Positions 24,427 through 33,477 of a stretch of DNA of 64,000 nucleotides are shown here, piece by piece. The stretch is from Saccharothrix obliqua (GTDB lineage Bacteria; Actinomycetota; Actinomycetes; Mycobacteriales; Pseudonocardiaceae), in the NCBI RefSeq assembly GCF_019375475.1, contig NZ_JAHXGQ010000003.1, positions 822,687 through 886,686 on the forward strand, given 5' to 3'. The number at the start of each line of letters is the position of its first letter. The stretch's first letter is position 1. A program made the translations under genes and the position numbers. Below the pieces are notes generated by a model. It searched no databases, had not been told where the DNA came from, and saw only the letters and a list, made by a program, of their open reading frames with translations.

Positions 24427-24695
24427 GGTCGCCGCCCCGGGTCCTCGACCGCCGTCACCCGGCGCTCGACGTACCAGCTGATGGCGGAGATGGACTCGAA
24501 GTTGTCGGCGGTCAGGTCGATCTCGTCGACCGTGATGCCGAACTCCTCCTGGAGCCACGCCGACAGCTCCAGCGTGCCGAGCGAGTCGAGCAGGCCGCGG
24601 TCGATCAGCGAGTCGTCGTCGCCCAGCGCGGCCAGTGCCGCGGCCCGGCCGGGTGTCGTCGCCAGGAACGCGCGGATGCGTTGCGCCACGGTCAT
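24423..24695 (-). CDS. Discrete peptidyl carrier protein (PltL-like)
   Basis: This 90-residue protein has the phosphopantetheine attachment motif LLDSLGTLEL with Ser38. It should carry proline, then pyrrole-2-carboxyl, as a thioester. It overlaps the adenylation gene downstream and the dehydrogenase gene upstream by 4 bp each (ATGA), so the three form a coupled set. A basic C-terminal tail (DPGRRP) extends beyond the usual fold. Confidence 0.92.
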   Translation of the reverse strand: MTVAQRIRAFLATTPGRAAALAALGDDDSLIDRGLLDSLGTLELSAWLQEEFGITVDEIDLTADNFESISAISWYVERRVTAVEDPGRRP

Positions 24696-25849
24696 GTGCC
24701 CACTCCCAGTCCGAGAAGACGTGCGGCGATGTTCTTCTGGATCTCCGTCGTGCCGGAGTAGACGCGACCGCCCAGGGCGTCGCGCAGCTCCCGCTCCAAG
24801 CCCAGCGCGGTGGTGTACCCGCTGCCACCGTGCAGGTGCACCGCGTCCGACGCCGACTGCACCAGGCACTCGCTCAGGTGCAGCTTGAGCAGCGCCGCGT
24901 CGGAGTCGGTGTCGCGCTTCTCGTCCAGCAGCCAGGCGAAGCGGTAGAGCAGCGTCCGGGCCGTGTCCAGGCGCAGCCGCATGTCCACGATGCGGTGGGC
25001 GACCGCCTGGAAGTCGCCGATCGCGCGACCGTGCTGCCGCCGACCCCGCGCGTAGGCCACGCACTGGTCGAGGTGGCGGCGCATCGTGCCGACGGCCGGC
25101 GCGAGGATGAAACCGCGTTCCCGCCGCATGGTGGCGTTGAAGATGGCCATACCCGCGCCCGGTGGGCCCAGCACCGCGTCGGTCGGGACGTGGCAGCCGT
25201 CCAGGTGCAGGTCGGCCATCGGGGACGTGCGCAGGCCCATCTTGTCGGTGGGCGGGCCGACCGTGAGCCCGCGTGTGTCGCGCTCGACCAGGAACGCGCA
25301 CAACCCGGCGTGCCTGCGCACCCGGTTCGTCGTGGCCAGCACGAGGAACAACCCGGCCACGGGCGCGTTGGTGACGAACGTCTTCCCGCCGTCCAGCCGG
25401 AAACCGCCCTCCACGGGTGTCGCGGTGGTGGTCAGCTGCGCCGGGTCGGAACCGGCGTCGGGTTCGGTCGCGGCGTGCGCGATGACCAGCGATCCGTCAC
25501 ACGCCGCGGGCAGGTAGCGACGGCGTTGCGCGTCCGTGCCGAAGCGGGCGATCGGCACCGCGCCCGCCCACAGGTGCGCGCCCAGCGAGAAGATCAACCC
25601 GTTGTCGCGGCACCCGTGGCCCAGCGCCTCCAGCGCCGCCGCGGTGGTCACCGCGTCCGCGCCCCCGCCGCCGTGCTCCACCGGCAGCGGCAGGCCGGTC
25701 AGCCCGAGCCGCGCGCACTTGCGCCACGCCTCGGCCGAGAACGCGCTGTCGCGGTCGCGCTCGGCGATGGCGTCGTTGAGTTCCCGCGCGGCGAACTCCG
25801 CCACGGTCGCGGCGTACGCCGACTGCTCGGCGGTGAGCCCGAAATCCAT
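24692..25849 (-). CDS. Prolyl-S-carrier dehydrogenase, acyl-CoA dehydrogenase family (PltE-like)
   Basis: This 385-residue flavoprotein has acyl-CoA dehydrogenase features: VIAHAATEPDAGSDPAQL (FAD/substrate loop), GGKTFVTNAPVAG and a C-terminal HLHGGSGYTT and SGTTEIQKNIAARLLG. In PltE-type enzymes it oxidises prolyl-S-carrier to pyrrolyl-2-carboxyl-S-carrier by two two-electron steps. ATG 25849 gives the standard N-terminus DFGLTAEQSAY; the longer ORF lacks support. It lies 14 bp after the first halogenase gene. A conventional acyl-CoA dehydrogenase role is unlikely given the carrier protein neighbour. Confidence 0.88.
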   Translation of the reverse strand: MDFGLTAEQSAYAATVAEFAARELNDAIAERDRDSAFSAEAWRKCARLGLTGLPLPVEHGGGGADAVTTAAALEALGHGCRDNGLIFSLGAHLWAGAVPIARFGTDAQRRRYLPAACDGSLVIAHAATEPDAGSDPAQLTTTATPVEGGFRLDGGKTFVTNAPVAGLFLVLATTNRVRRHAGLCAFLVERDTRGLTVGPPTDKMGLRTSPMADLHLDGCHVPTDAVLGPPGAGMAIFNATMRRERGFILAPAVGTMRRHLDQCVAYARGRRQHGRAIGDFQAVAHRIVDMRLRLDTARTLLYRFAWLLDEKRDTDSDAALLKLHLSECLVQSASDAVHLHGGSGYTTALGLERELRDALGGRVYSGTTEIQKNIAARLLGLGVGT

Positions 25850-25863
25850 GTCCGCACCGGGTT

Positions 25864-27201
25864 TCAGAACGCGGGGTCCATGGCGGGCGCGCGCAGACCG
25901 CCCAGGTACCGGTGCCACACGTGACGCGGGTTGTCCTCCACCGCGCGCAGCACGGCACGCATCTTGGCAAGCGCCGGTGGCTCGTCGTCGTCGTAAAAGC
26001 AGCCCTGGAGCATCTGGAGGACGTCGCCGCGGTAACGCGGGTCGTGGACGAATGCCGTGTAGAGGACGTTGAGCCGGTAGTAGATCGAGATGAACTCGTA
26101 CCAGTTGCGCATGGCCCGGCGCATCATCGTCTCGAACCGCGTGAACCGCGGCTTGCGGAAATCACCGGCCGCCGCAGCGGCGATGATGTCGTGACTGGCC
26201 AGGCGGGCGCTGTTGAGCGCCACGCTCACCCCGCTGGAGAAGATCGGGTCGACGAACCGCCCGGCGTCGCCGACCATCAGCCACCCGTCGCCGCAGATCT
26301 CGCTCATCGCGTAGCTGTAGTCGCCCTCGTGCCGGAACGGGCGCACCCGGCGCGCCGCGCCCAGGGCCGCGCGCATCTCCGGCCGGCTGTCGACGCAGCT
26401 CCAGAAGAAGGACTCGCGGTCCTCCTTCGCCGCGGCGAACCGCTGCTTCTGCGTGACCACGCCGACGCTGGTGATCGTCTCGGTGATCGGGATCTGCCAG
26501 ACCCACGTGTCGGTGATCGGCAGGAAGTGCACGAAGATGTAGTCGGCCTTGTCCTCGCTGACCGCCACGGCCGTCCGGTCCAGGCCCTCGAACCAGGTGT
26601 GGATGGCGTACTGGTTGAAAACCGGGTCGGGTTTCTTCAAGCGCAGCCGGTTGCCCAGGAACGTGCCGCGCCCGCTCGCGTCCACCACCATGCGCACCGT
26701 GACGTCCCGGTCCCGGCCGTCGAGCGCGACGCCGAGCCTGGGGTGCGGGCCGGACAGGTCGGCGGTGCGCACCCGCGCGCCCTGGTGGACCTCCGCTCCG
26801 GCGGACTCCGCGTGCCGTAACAGCAGCAGGTCGAACTCGGCGCGGTCGACGTGGTAGGTGTAGTCCTGCGCCACGCCCGGCTGGTCCCGCTCGGCGAACC
26901 GCGTGCTCGCCTCCCGGAACCCGTGCGGCAGTTCGTAGTCCAGCGTCGGCACGGTGCGGGGCAGCGCCGACGTCCAGACCGCGCCGTACTTGCGGACGAA
27001 ACCGGCGGAGTCCACTGTGGGCAGCACGCCGATCTCGTCCAGGACCGGTGTGGTGGCGGGCACCAGCGACTCGCCGACGTGTGGTCGCGGGAAGCGCTCG
27101 GACTCGAAGACCACGCACGAAAGCCCTGCTCGGGCGAGGTAGGACGCGGTCGTCGAGCCGGCCGGTCCACCCCCGACGATGCCGATGTCGAAATCGGGCA
27201 T
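25864..27201 (-). CDS. FADH2-dependent halogenase (operon-leading, second type)
   Basis: This 445-residue flavoprotein has GIVGGGPAGSTTASYLARAG, HVGESLVPAT and WxWxIP (WVWQIP, residues 233-238). A candidate catalytic Lys71 sits in GFVRKYGAVW. The sequence differs clearly from the other halogenase in the operon, in the C-terminal third (YYRLNVLYTAFVHDPRYRGD) and around the lysine, so the two likely halogenate different positions or one has another role. ATG 27201 is preceded by GAGGAGGA. It is the first gene of the seven-gene operon; the promoter must lie in the 27202-28023 intergenic region. Confidence 0.85.
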   Translation of the reverse strand: MPDFDIGIVGGGPAGSTTASYLARAGLSCVVFESERFPRPHVGESLVPATTPVLDEIGVLPTVDSAGFVRKYGAVWTSALPRTVPTLDYELPHGFREASTRFAERDQPGVAQDYTYHVDRAEFDLLLLRHAESAGAEVHQGARVRTADLSGPHPRLGVALDGRDRDVTVRMVVDASGRGTFLGNRLRLKKPDPVFNQYAIHTWFEGLDRTAVAVSEDKADYIFVHFLPITDTWVWQIPITETITSVGVVTQKQRFAAAKEDRESFFWSCVDSRPEMRAALGAARRVRPFRHEGDYSYAMSEICGDGWLMVGDAGRFVDPIFSSGVSVALNSARLASHDIIAAAAAGDFRKPRFTRFETMMRRAMRNWYEFISIYYRLNVLYTAFVHDPRYRGDVLQMLQGCFYDDDEPPALAKMRAVLRAVEDNPRHVWHRYLGGLRAPAMDPAF

Positions 27202-28023
27202 GTCATCCTCCTCGGTCGCCGCGGTTGACGCGCACCAGGTCCGTCCGAAGTGGACTCCGGCGGTGCGGGCGGTCGACCGGTGCGGAGTGGGCGACCCGGG
27301 ACCAGTGTGCGACAAGCGGCGGATCGACCGCAGTACGGCAGACGAGTGACCTTCGTGGTGCCGGAAACCCGCATTCTGCGAGGTAGGAGTGAATATTCCA
27401 CTACATGACCAAGTCTCGGTTACGGCCGCGCACCGGGGCCCGGCACCCGGGTCGTCCGTCCGAAGCGGACGGCGTGGTGGACCGGCTCCCGGTCGCGGTG
27501 TCGGACTGCCGAAGCGCCGGGTCTTCGGCACCGCACTTCGGATATCCGATCGCCGTGCCGCGGTGACCGGCCCCGCCGGCTGTCCGGACAGCGCACCGCG
27601 GGCACGTGATCACCGGGTGGCCGGTCGTCGGCACGGCGGACGCGTGACCGTCGGCCGTCCGCTCGTCGGCGCTCCGGGCACGGCGCGCGCCCGCCCCGCT
27701 CGGTGGCGGCGTGACACCGCGGTGTGACACCCGACCGGTTCTCGTTCGTGCCCGCGACGTGGTCGACCGGCCGGGCGTTCCCGGCCCGCGGGTGGCCGGT
27801 CGCACGGGGTGCGCGCACCGGTGAACTCCACCGGCCTGGAATTCGACTGGCCGGACCCCCGATCTCCCGGGACGTGCGCCGGTCGCGCGAGCCCGGTGGC
27901 GCGCCCGCGCACCGTCGAACAATCGGTCGAACCGGCTCGGTACCGAAGTGCACGCAATCCGCGCAACTGCGGAAAAGGCCGCACAATGACTTGTGGGTGA
28001 CGATGATCCGGTAATACAGTCTT
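27202..28023. other. 822-bp intergenic region between pyrrole operon and antiporter gene
   Basis: The stretch must contain the promoters of both divergent units. No frame in it has a ribosome-binding site with a recognisable protein, and frame-by-frame codon use is poor. Near the halogenase side an imperfect palindrome GTGAATATTCCAC sits at 27389-27401 in an AT-rich patch, a possible operator. No pathway-specific regulator gene is present here. Confidence 0.45.
27991..28017 (+). promoter_or_regulatory. Candidate promoter for a leaderless antiporter transcript
   Basis: TTGTGG (27991-27996) and TAATAC (28012-28017) are 15 bp apart in an AT-rich pocket. The -10 ends 6 bp before the ATG at 28024, so the transcript would start at or next to the start codon. 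No ribosome-binding site precedes that ATG, which supports leaderless translation. Confidence 0.4.
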
Positions 28024-29253
28024 ATGGCCGGGGGGAATCGCCCAACACAGGCGAATTCAGGGGAGACCATGGACGGCGATGGCGGCAGGCCGACGGCGTG
28101 GGCCCGGTCGGCGGGCCTGCTCATCGCGGTGGGCGCGGGTTGGTTGCTCGCCCGGTCGCTCGGCGTGCACGACATCTCCTCCTCGCCCGGCTACTTCTTC
28201 GCGATCAACGCGCTGCTCGGGTTCGGCCTCTACGCCAGCACCCGCGGCATCGACCTCGCCGAGTTCCGGGAGCACTGGGGCACCGTGCTCGCGGCCGTCA
28301 CGCTGGGCGTCGGGCTGAAGGTGGCGTTGATCTTCGGCTTCCTCTACCTGTTCTACAGCCGCCCCGAACACCTGCTGCTCGCGGTGGCGGTGGCGCAGAT
28401 CGACCCGCTGTCGGTGGCCGCGCTGCGCGCGGGTTCCCGCCTGTCGGAAGCGGGCAAGACGCTGCTGGCGGCGTGGTCCTCGTTCGACGACCCGATCACG
28501 GTCCTGCTGAGCGTGTACCTCACCGCGCTGGTGATCGGCGGCGACGCGCCGCTGTCCGGCGCGGGCCTCGGCACGTTCTCGCTGAACATCGGGCTGAACC
28601 TGGTGCTGGCCGGTGCGGCGTTCGCGGCGTGGCGCGTGCTGCGCCGCCGCGCACCGTCCGCCGCGGGGTGGCGCCGCGTCGTCGGCCGGGTGGTCGCGGT
28701 GGTGGCGGTGCTGGGTGTCGGCGCGCTGGCCGTGCGGTACTCGCTGCTGCCCGCGCTCGCGTTGATCGGGCTGTTCTTCCGGCCGGGCCGTGACGCGGAC
28801 GTGGACCGGACGGCGCGGGGCGCGATGTACGCGGGCACGTTCGCGGTGGGCGCGGTCCTGGTCGACGGGGTGGACCCGACCACCGGCGCGCTGCTCGGCG
28901 TGGGCGCGTTCCTCGCGCAGGTGGTGGCGGCGGCGCTGCTGACCGCCCGCCCGCGCTGGCGCGGTGACCGCACCAGGCTGGCGCTGGGGCAGCAGAACGG
29001 CCTCACCGCGATCATCCTGGCGCTGACGCTGCAACCGGTGCTGCCCGGCGCGGTCGCGGTGATCGCGCCGGCGGTCGTGGTCGTCAACCTGCTGCACGCG
29101 ATCACCAACTCGCTGCACGACCGCTTCCGGCCGCCCGTCACGCGGCCGGACGTCCCCCGACCGCCGGTCGCGCCACCTGCCGCGCCACCGGCCCGCCGCG
29201 GCGGGCCGCCCGTGCCGAAAACGGTCGCGGTCGACCCGCTCGCCCGTCCCTGA
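28024..29253 (+). CDS. Cation/proton antiporter, CPA family
   Basis: This 409-residue polytopic protein has about ten hydrophobic helices. AVAQIDPLSVAAL and SSFDDPITVLLSVYLTALV correspond to antiporter core motifs; the second contains paired Asp as expected for ion-binding helices. The C-terminus is a soluble Pro/Arg-rich tail of ~50 residues. It probably exchanges Na+ or K+ for H+ at the membrane; the ion is not predictable. ATG 28024 fits a leaderless start; ATG 28069 has GGGGAG only 3 nt away and is the alternative. It is transcribed away from the pyrrole operon. Confidence 0.8.
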   Translation: MAGGNRPTQANSGETMDGDGGRPTAWARSAGLLIAVGAGWLLARSLGVHDISSSPGYFFAINALLGFGLYASTRGIDLAEFREHWGTVLAAVTLGVGLKVALIFGFLYLFYSRPEHLLLAVAVAQIDPLSVAALRAGSRLSEAGKTLLAAWSSFDDPITVLLSVYLTALVIGGDAPLSGAGLGTFSLNIGLNLVLAGAAFAAWRVLRRRAPSAAGWRRVVGRVVAVVAVLGVGALAVRYSLLPALALIGLFFRPGRDADVDRTARGAMYAGTFAVGAVLVDGVDPTTGALLGVGAFLAQVVAAALLTARPRWRGDRTRLALGQQNGLTAIILALTLQPVLPGAVAVIAPAVVVVNLLHAITNSLHDRFRPPVTRPDVPRPPVAPPAAPPARRGGPPVPKTVAVDPLARP

Positions 29254-29522
29254 TCATGAATCGCCGCCGTTCTCCGCGAATCCGCACATCGGCGGTCCCG
29301 GTCGGGACGAATACCGGCGGGTGAGATTCATTCCAGGCCGGGTGGAAATCCTGCGTCGCCGGGTTCCCGACCCGGCCACGACGGGTGACCGGCGGACATT
29401 CCGGTGTGGGCCGTCCCGGTGGCAACGGCCGGGCGTTCGGGGTACGCCGAGTAACCAATTTTACCCTCTTTGCGATTCTAAGACCGGTAGAGTCACAAGT
29501 CCGACACCGCAAGGGGGATGGG

Positions 29523-30239
29523 ATGCGGGGCTCGCGGGCAGCCATGGCCGCGTTGCTGTGGTGCGCCCTGGCCGTCCTGTCCCCGCCCGCGGCCCGAGCG
29601 GACACCGAGGACGACGCGAAGGTGGTCCACTGCCTGTCGCCCACGCGGCGCGACGCACTCCGCCAGGCCGCCGAAGCCCTGGAGACCAGGCCCGAAGCCG
29701 ACCTGGCGCAGTGGCGCAAGCACCGCCCCGACGACTTCGAGCGTGCCTGCGACGCCCTGTACACGGCGCAGAAGTCCGCCGACCCCGGCTGGTTCGCCAA
29801 CCTCCTGCCCTTCCTCACCGGCCTGTTCAGCGCCGCCGCCGCGTTCGCCTTCACCACCTGGCAGAACCGCGTTTCCCGCGGCCGGGTCGTCGCGGACGCG
29901 CTGAGCACCGCGGTCACCGAGTTCCGCGAGGCGGCCGACGCCTACCTCCGGAGCTGGACGGCGGGGCGCTCGGACGCGGACGTGGTGGCCAAGCGGCACA
30001 AGCTGGTCGACCAGCTCGCGAAGCTCCGCTCGCAGCACCCCGCGTGGCAGGCGCCCGGCGACGCCATCACCCGGCTGACCGACGGCCCGCTGGGCGATGC
30101 GCTGAGCACCGGGTGGGGCCGGGAGCAGGCGGCGAACCGGAAGCGCCGCGAGGAGTGCGCGGCGGCGCTCATCGCCGTGCGGGACGACGTGTTCGCGATC
30201 GCCGCCGCGCTCACCCGCCCGCTGCGGGGGCGCCGATGA
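29523..30239 (+). CDS. Membrane protein of unknown function, first gene of the ATPase operon
   Basis: This 238-residue protein has an N-terminal signal or anchor (AALLWCALAVLSPPAARA), a helical domain (~30-95), a membrane segment at ~100-118 (LLPFLTGLFSAAAAFAFTTW) and a cytoplasmic helical C-terminus rich in Arg and Lys. Two cysteines (VHCLSP and ERACDA) in the exported part could pair. A strong AAGGGGG ribosome-binding site precedes ATG 29523. Its stop overlaps the next start (ATGA), so it is coupled to the two NTPase genes. I recognise no family; it may anchor the NTPases to the membrane. The 269 bp upstream (29254-29522) show no gene, only an AT-rich patch. Confidence 0.75.
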   Translation: MRGSRAAMAALLWCALAVLSPPAARADTEDDAKVVHCLSPTRRDALRQAAEALETRPEADLAQWRKHRPDDFERACDALYTAQKSADPGWFANLLPFLTGLFSAAAAFAFTTWQNRVSRGRVVADALSTAVTEFREAADAYLRSWTAGRSDADVVAKRHKLVDQLAKLRSQHPAWQAPGDAITRLTDGPLGDALSTGWGREQAANRKRREECAAALIAVRDDVFAIAAALTRPLRGRR

Positions 30240-31171
30240 CGCTCGAACCCGTCAACCCCTTCGCGGTGCCCCACCTGCACGGCCCGGTGCAACCGCTGCG
30301 GCCGTTCGCGCACGACCACGACGGCCTCTACGTGCGGGTGGACGACGGCGAGCAGCAGTACCTGAGCTTCCAGCGGCAGATGGGCGACCTGCGCGCGTTG
30401 CTGGAGATCGGCCGCACGGTGCTCGCCATCGGTGAATCGGGTTGCGGCAAGACGGCCCTGCTGCACCGCTGCGCCGCGTGGGTGATCGCCGAGCTGGGCG
30501 GGCGCGGCGTGACCGCGAAGGTGGTCGACGCGACCCGCCGGTTCCTGGTGGCCAGGGAGATGCCGTCGGCCGAGCGGCTCGTCGCCGTGTGCGACCACCT
30601 CTACGACCTGATGCGCCAGGACGGTCTGATCCGGCCGGACGCGGACGCGGAGTTCAAGGAGAACCGCCGGGAACCGTACCGGGTGTACCAGAACCTCGGC
30701 GGCTTCATGCCCGACGACCACGTGCTGATCCTCCTGCTGCCCTCGCCGAAGGAGTTGTGGGAGGAAGTCGTGCAGTACGCGGGTTTCGCCCAGGGCAGGG
30801 TGCTCTTCCTGATGGAGTCGGACATGCTGGCCGATGAGGACGTCGCCCGCATCCGCCGCGACGTGGCGCACTTCACCGAGCCGGTCGTCCTGCAGGTGGG
30901 CCCGCTGGTGGCGGGCGACGTCGAGCGGTTCGTCACCGATCGGTTGGGACGTCGGGGGAACACCGCCCGCTTCCCGCGGCTGAGCGACGAGGCGATCGCC
31001 GCGGCGGGCCGGAAGTTCAAGACCGTTGCGCAGTTGCAGTTGGCGTTGCACAGCACCTACCAGTCCCGGATGGATCGGGCGACGGGATACGAGAACGACG
31101 CGTGGGTGACCGCCGAGGAGATCCTCGAGGACTCCGAGCGTCGCTCCGTCAAGGGATCGGGGACCTCATGA
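30236..31171 (+). CDS. P-loop NTPase, smaller of two in the operon
   Basis: This 311-residue protein has Walker A AIGESGCGKTALLH (residues ~64-76) and a probable Walker B in DHVLILLLPSPKE. A second hydrophobic strand ending in acidic residues (RVLFLMESDML) follows. The N-terminal 60 residues contain VNPFAVPHLHGP and many aromatic residues, perhaps a docking element. The C-terminus has a small helical bundle. It overlaps neighbours by 4 bp on both sides. The family is not recognised beyond AAA/STAND-like ATPase. It probably works with the larger ATPase downstream. Confidence 0.75.
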   Translation: MTLEPVNPFAVPHLHGPVQPLRPFAHDHDGLYVRVDDGEQQYLSFQRQMGDLRALLEIGRTVLAIGESGCGKTALLHRCAAWVIAELGGRGVTAKVVDATRRFLVAREMPSAERLVAVCDHLYDLMRQDGLIRPDADAEFKENRREPYRVYQNLGGFMPDDHVLILLLPSPKELWEEVVQYAGFAQGRVLFLMESDMLADEDVARIRRDVAHFTEPVVLQVGPLVAGDVERFVTDRLGRRGNTARFPRLSDEAIAAAGRKFKTVAQLQLALHSTYQSRMDRATGYENDAWVTAEEILEDSERRSVKGSGTS

Positions 31172-33474
31172 GCGGCGGACGCGGCGACGGGACACCTTTG
31201 CGCAACCCGTTCTCCACCATGGCGGTCTCGCGCATCGTGGGCTTCGGCGAAGACCTCGGCACCACGGACGTCACGGTGGAGACCGACGCGATCCGCCGCG
31301 CCGTCACCTACCTCACCGAGTACCTGGACGCGCCGCCCGCCGAGCGCGGTGGACCGGAGTCGGCGACGGTGATGCTGATCCTGGGCGAGCACGGCAGCGG
31401 CAAGTCGCACCTGGCGCGGCACCTCGTCCGGCTCGCCGGCGCGCGCCTGTCGGACGAGACCAGCTCGCTGCACATCGAGGCCACCGCGGACGACGTGCTG
31501 CACACCTACCAGCGGCTCCTGCTCCAGGTGGGTCTCGACCGGGTGCGCGCGCGGGTCAACGAGTTCTACGCGGACATCGTCGCCGAGCAGCTCCAGGACA
31601 CCGGGCTGGCGAGCAACGCCGTGGAGCTGCTGCGCCGCCGCGAGATCGAGCCGCGCAGCGTCGTCCGGCAGCTGCAACTGATGGAGAGCCAACTGCTGCG
31701 GCGGGTGCACCGCAAGCTCCACGACGTCACCGCCGACGCGCGGTACGGCCAGGCGCTGTCGTTGTTGCTGCGCCCCGGTTTCGAGACCGCCGTCTGGAAC
31801 TGGCTGACCGGTCTGGAGCCGGAGGGCATCCTCGTCGAGCGCGGTATCGCCACGCCCATCGCCACCGACACCGACGTGCTGGAGGCGATGGGCGTGCTGG
31901 CGCTGCTGTTCGGCGGCGAGCGGCGGCGGTTCCTGCTCGTGGTGGACGAGTTCGACAAGATCTTCTCGGCGGCCAGGGACGCCGACCGGCGGGTGGTGCC
32001 CGCGTTCCAGGAGATGCTGGAGGTCTTCACCAGGGCCGGCGCGTGCCTGGTCCTGTGTGGTCACCCGGATTTCGTGGACATGCTCGACAGCAGCACGGTG
32101 GAGCGCGTCACGCACACCGTGCGCATGGCCGGGTTGAGCGCCGCGCAGGTCGAGCAGTTCGTCCGGCTCGCGCAGGAGGCGGAGTTCGGCAGCCCGCGGC
32201 TGGAGCCGTTCTCGGTGGAGACCGCGGCGTACGTCGCGGCGCTGACCGGCGGCAACCCCCGCAAGGTCATCCGGATGTGCCACGCGCTCTACCGCATGGC
32301 GCACGAGAGCCCCGAGGGGCGCGTCACCGACGAGATGGTGCGGGAGACCGCGAGGGACCAGCTGGGGTCGCTGAGCACCGACGAGGTCGTCCAGGCCGCG
32401 CGCCGGGTGTTGCTGCACAACGGCTGGACCTACCAGCCGGACCACTACCTGGCGCTGGGCCGGGACTCCCGAGTGGACTTCTGGCTGACGTTCGAGGACC
32501 GCACGGGCGGCTGCGCCGTCGTCTTCACCGACTCGGTCCTGACCGAGCAGGACTTCACCGCCGTGCACCGCCGGACGGCGGCGGTGCGCAAGGCGGTCCC
32601 GGTCGCGGAGGTCGTCGTCGTGGTCAACGGCGTCGTCGCCGTCGAACCGGCCGCCCGGTTGCGCCAGGTGCTCGGCCGCGAACCGCTCGTCTACTCGGGC
32701 CGGGGTTTCGCCGAGGACTTCCGCGCCGCCGTCCGGGCCGCCGCGCGGCTGCTGCCCGGCGACCCCCGGCGCGACCCGATGGGTGGTGTGGGGCAGCGGA
32801 TCGACCAGATCAACCGGCAGCAGTCGAGCCTCTACGACTTCGTCGAGCAGCTGGCCGACCACCTCGACGTGATGCGGACGTCGTCGGACCGGCGGCTCGA
32901 CGCGATCCAGCAGCACCTGGCCGCGCTCGACACCGGGCCGGGACGCGTCGGCGCGCCGAGCGCCGATCCCGCCCTGCCACCGGAGGTCGCGCGGTTGTTC
33001 AGCGACGGGCTGGCGGCGTTGGAGGAGATCACCCAGACCGAGCTGATGGTGCGGGAGGCGTTCGACTCCGCCGCGCCCGACGTGCTGGAGGCGGCGCAAC
33101 GCAGGCAGGGCTCCGCCGGTTACCTGGAGGCGGTCGGGATCGCGGCCCTGCTGCGGCAGGCGCTGCTGAGCTTCCGGGACACCGTGCTGCGGTGGTACCG
33201 GACCGAGCACGTGCCCCGGTTCGCGGAGGAGCTGCCGCCGAGCACGGCGGACAGCCTGGACGAGATCTGCCGGACCTACGACGCGGTGGTGGAGTACCTG
33301 CCGCTGCACCGGCTGGAACCGCTCGTCCAGCTCCCGCCGTGGAGTTCGCGTGGCGGCGTCGTCTCGGAGCTGACCCGGTCGACGCGCCGCGCGCGGCTGT
33401 GGCAGCGCTTGGACAACCTCAGCCTGCACGTGCGCGACACCCTGGTCCGGGCCGCGTTGTCCGGGCAGGGCTGA
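31168..33474 (+). CDS. Large Orc1/Cdc6-like or STAND AAA ATPase with helical C-terminus
   Basis: This 768-residue protein has Walker A LILGEHGSGKSHLARHL (~66-81), Walker B RRFLLVVDEFDKIF (~253-266) and a sensor-like ACLVLCGHPDFVDML. A winged-helix-like region and a segment resembling a nuclease or restriction fold core (~430-500) follow. The C-terminal ~260 residues are helical, with a coiled-coil-like part around IDQINRQQSSLYDFVEQLAD. N-terminal NPFSTMAVSRIVGFGEDLG parallels the smaller ATPase start NPF. It converges on the two-repeat protein gene with 3 bp between stops. The function is unknown; such ATPases occur in DNA-handling or defence systems. Confidence 0.72.
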   Translation: MSGGRGDGTPLRNPFSTMAVSRIVGFGEDLGTTDVTVETDAIRRAVTYLTEYLDAPPAERGGPESATVMLILGEHGSGKSHLARHLVRLAGARLSDETSSLHIEATADDVLHTYQRLLLQVGLDRVRARVNEFYADIVAEQLQDTGLASNAVELLRRREIEPRSVVRQLQLMESQLLRRVHRKLHDVTADARYGQALSLLLRPGFETAVWNWLTGLEPEGILVERGIATPIATDTDVLEAMGVLALLFGGERRRFLLVVDEFDKIFSAARDADRRVVPAFQEMLEVFTRAGACLVLCGHPDFVDMLDSSTVERVTHTVRMAGLSAAQVEQFVRLAQEAEFGSPRLEPFSVETAAYVAALTGGNPRKVIRMCHALYRMAHESPEGRVTDEMVRETARDQLGSLSTDEVVQAARRVLLHNGWTYQPDHYLALGRDSRVDFWLTFEDRTGGCAVVFTDSVLTEQDFTAVHRRTAAVRKAVPVAEVVVVVNGVVAVEPAARLRQVLGREPLVYSGRGFAEDFRAAVRAAARLLPGDPRRDPMGGVGQRIDQINRQQSSLYDFVEQLADHLDVMRTSSDRRLDAIQQHLAALDTGPGRVGAPSADPALPPEVARLFSDGLAALEEITQTELMVREAFDSAAPDVLEAAQRRQGSAGYLEAVGIAALLRQALLSFRDTVLRWYRTEHVPRFAEELPPSTADSLDEICRTYDAVVEYLPLHRLEPLVQLPPWSSRGGVVSELTRSTRRARLWQRLDNLSLHVRDTLVRAALSGQG

Positions 33475-33477
33475 CGG

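Noticed and set aside
31057..33429. 790-codon minus-strand ORF opposite the AAA ATPase
   Set aside because: Shadow frame; no motifs, and the plus strand has intact Walker A and B.
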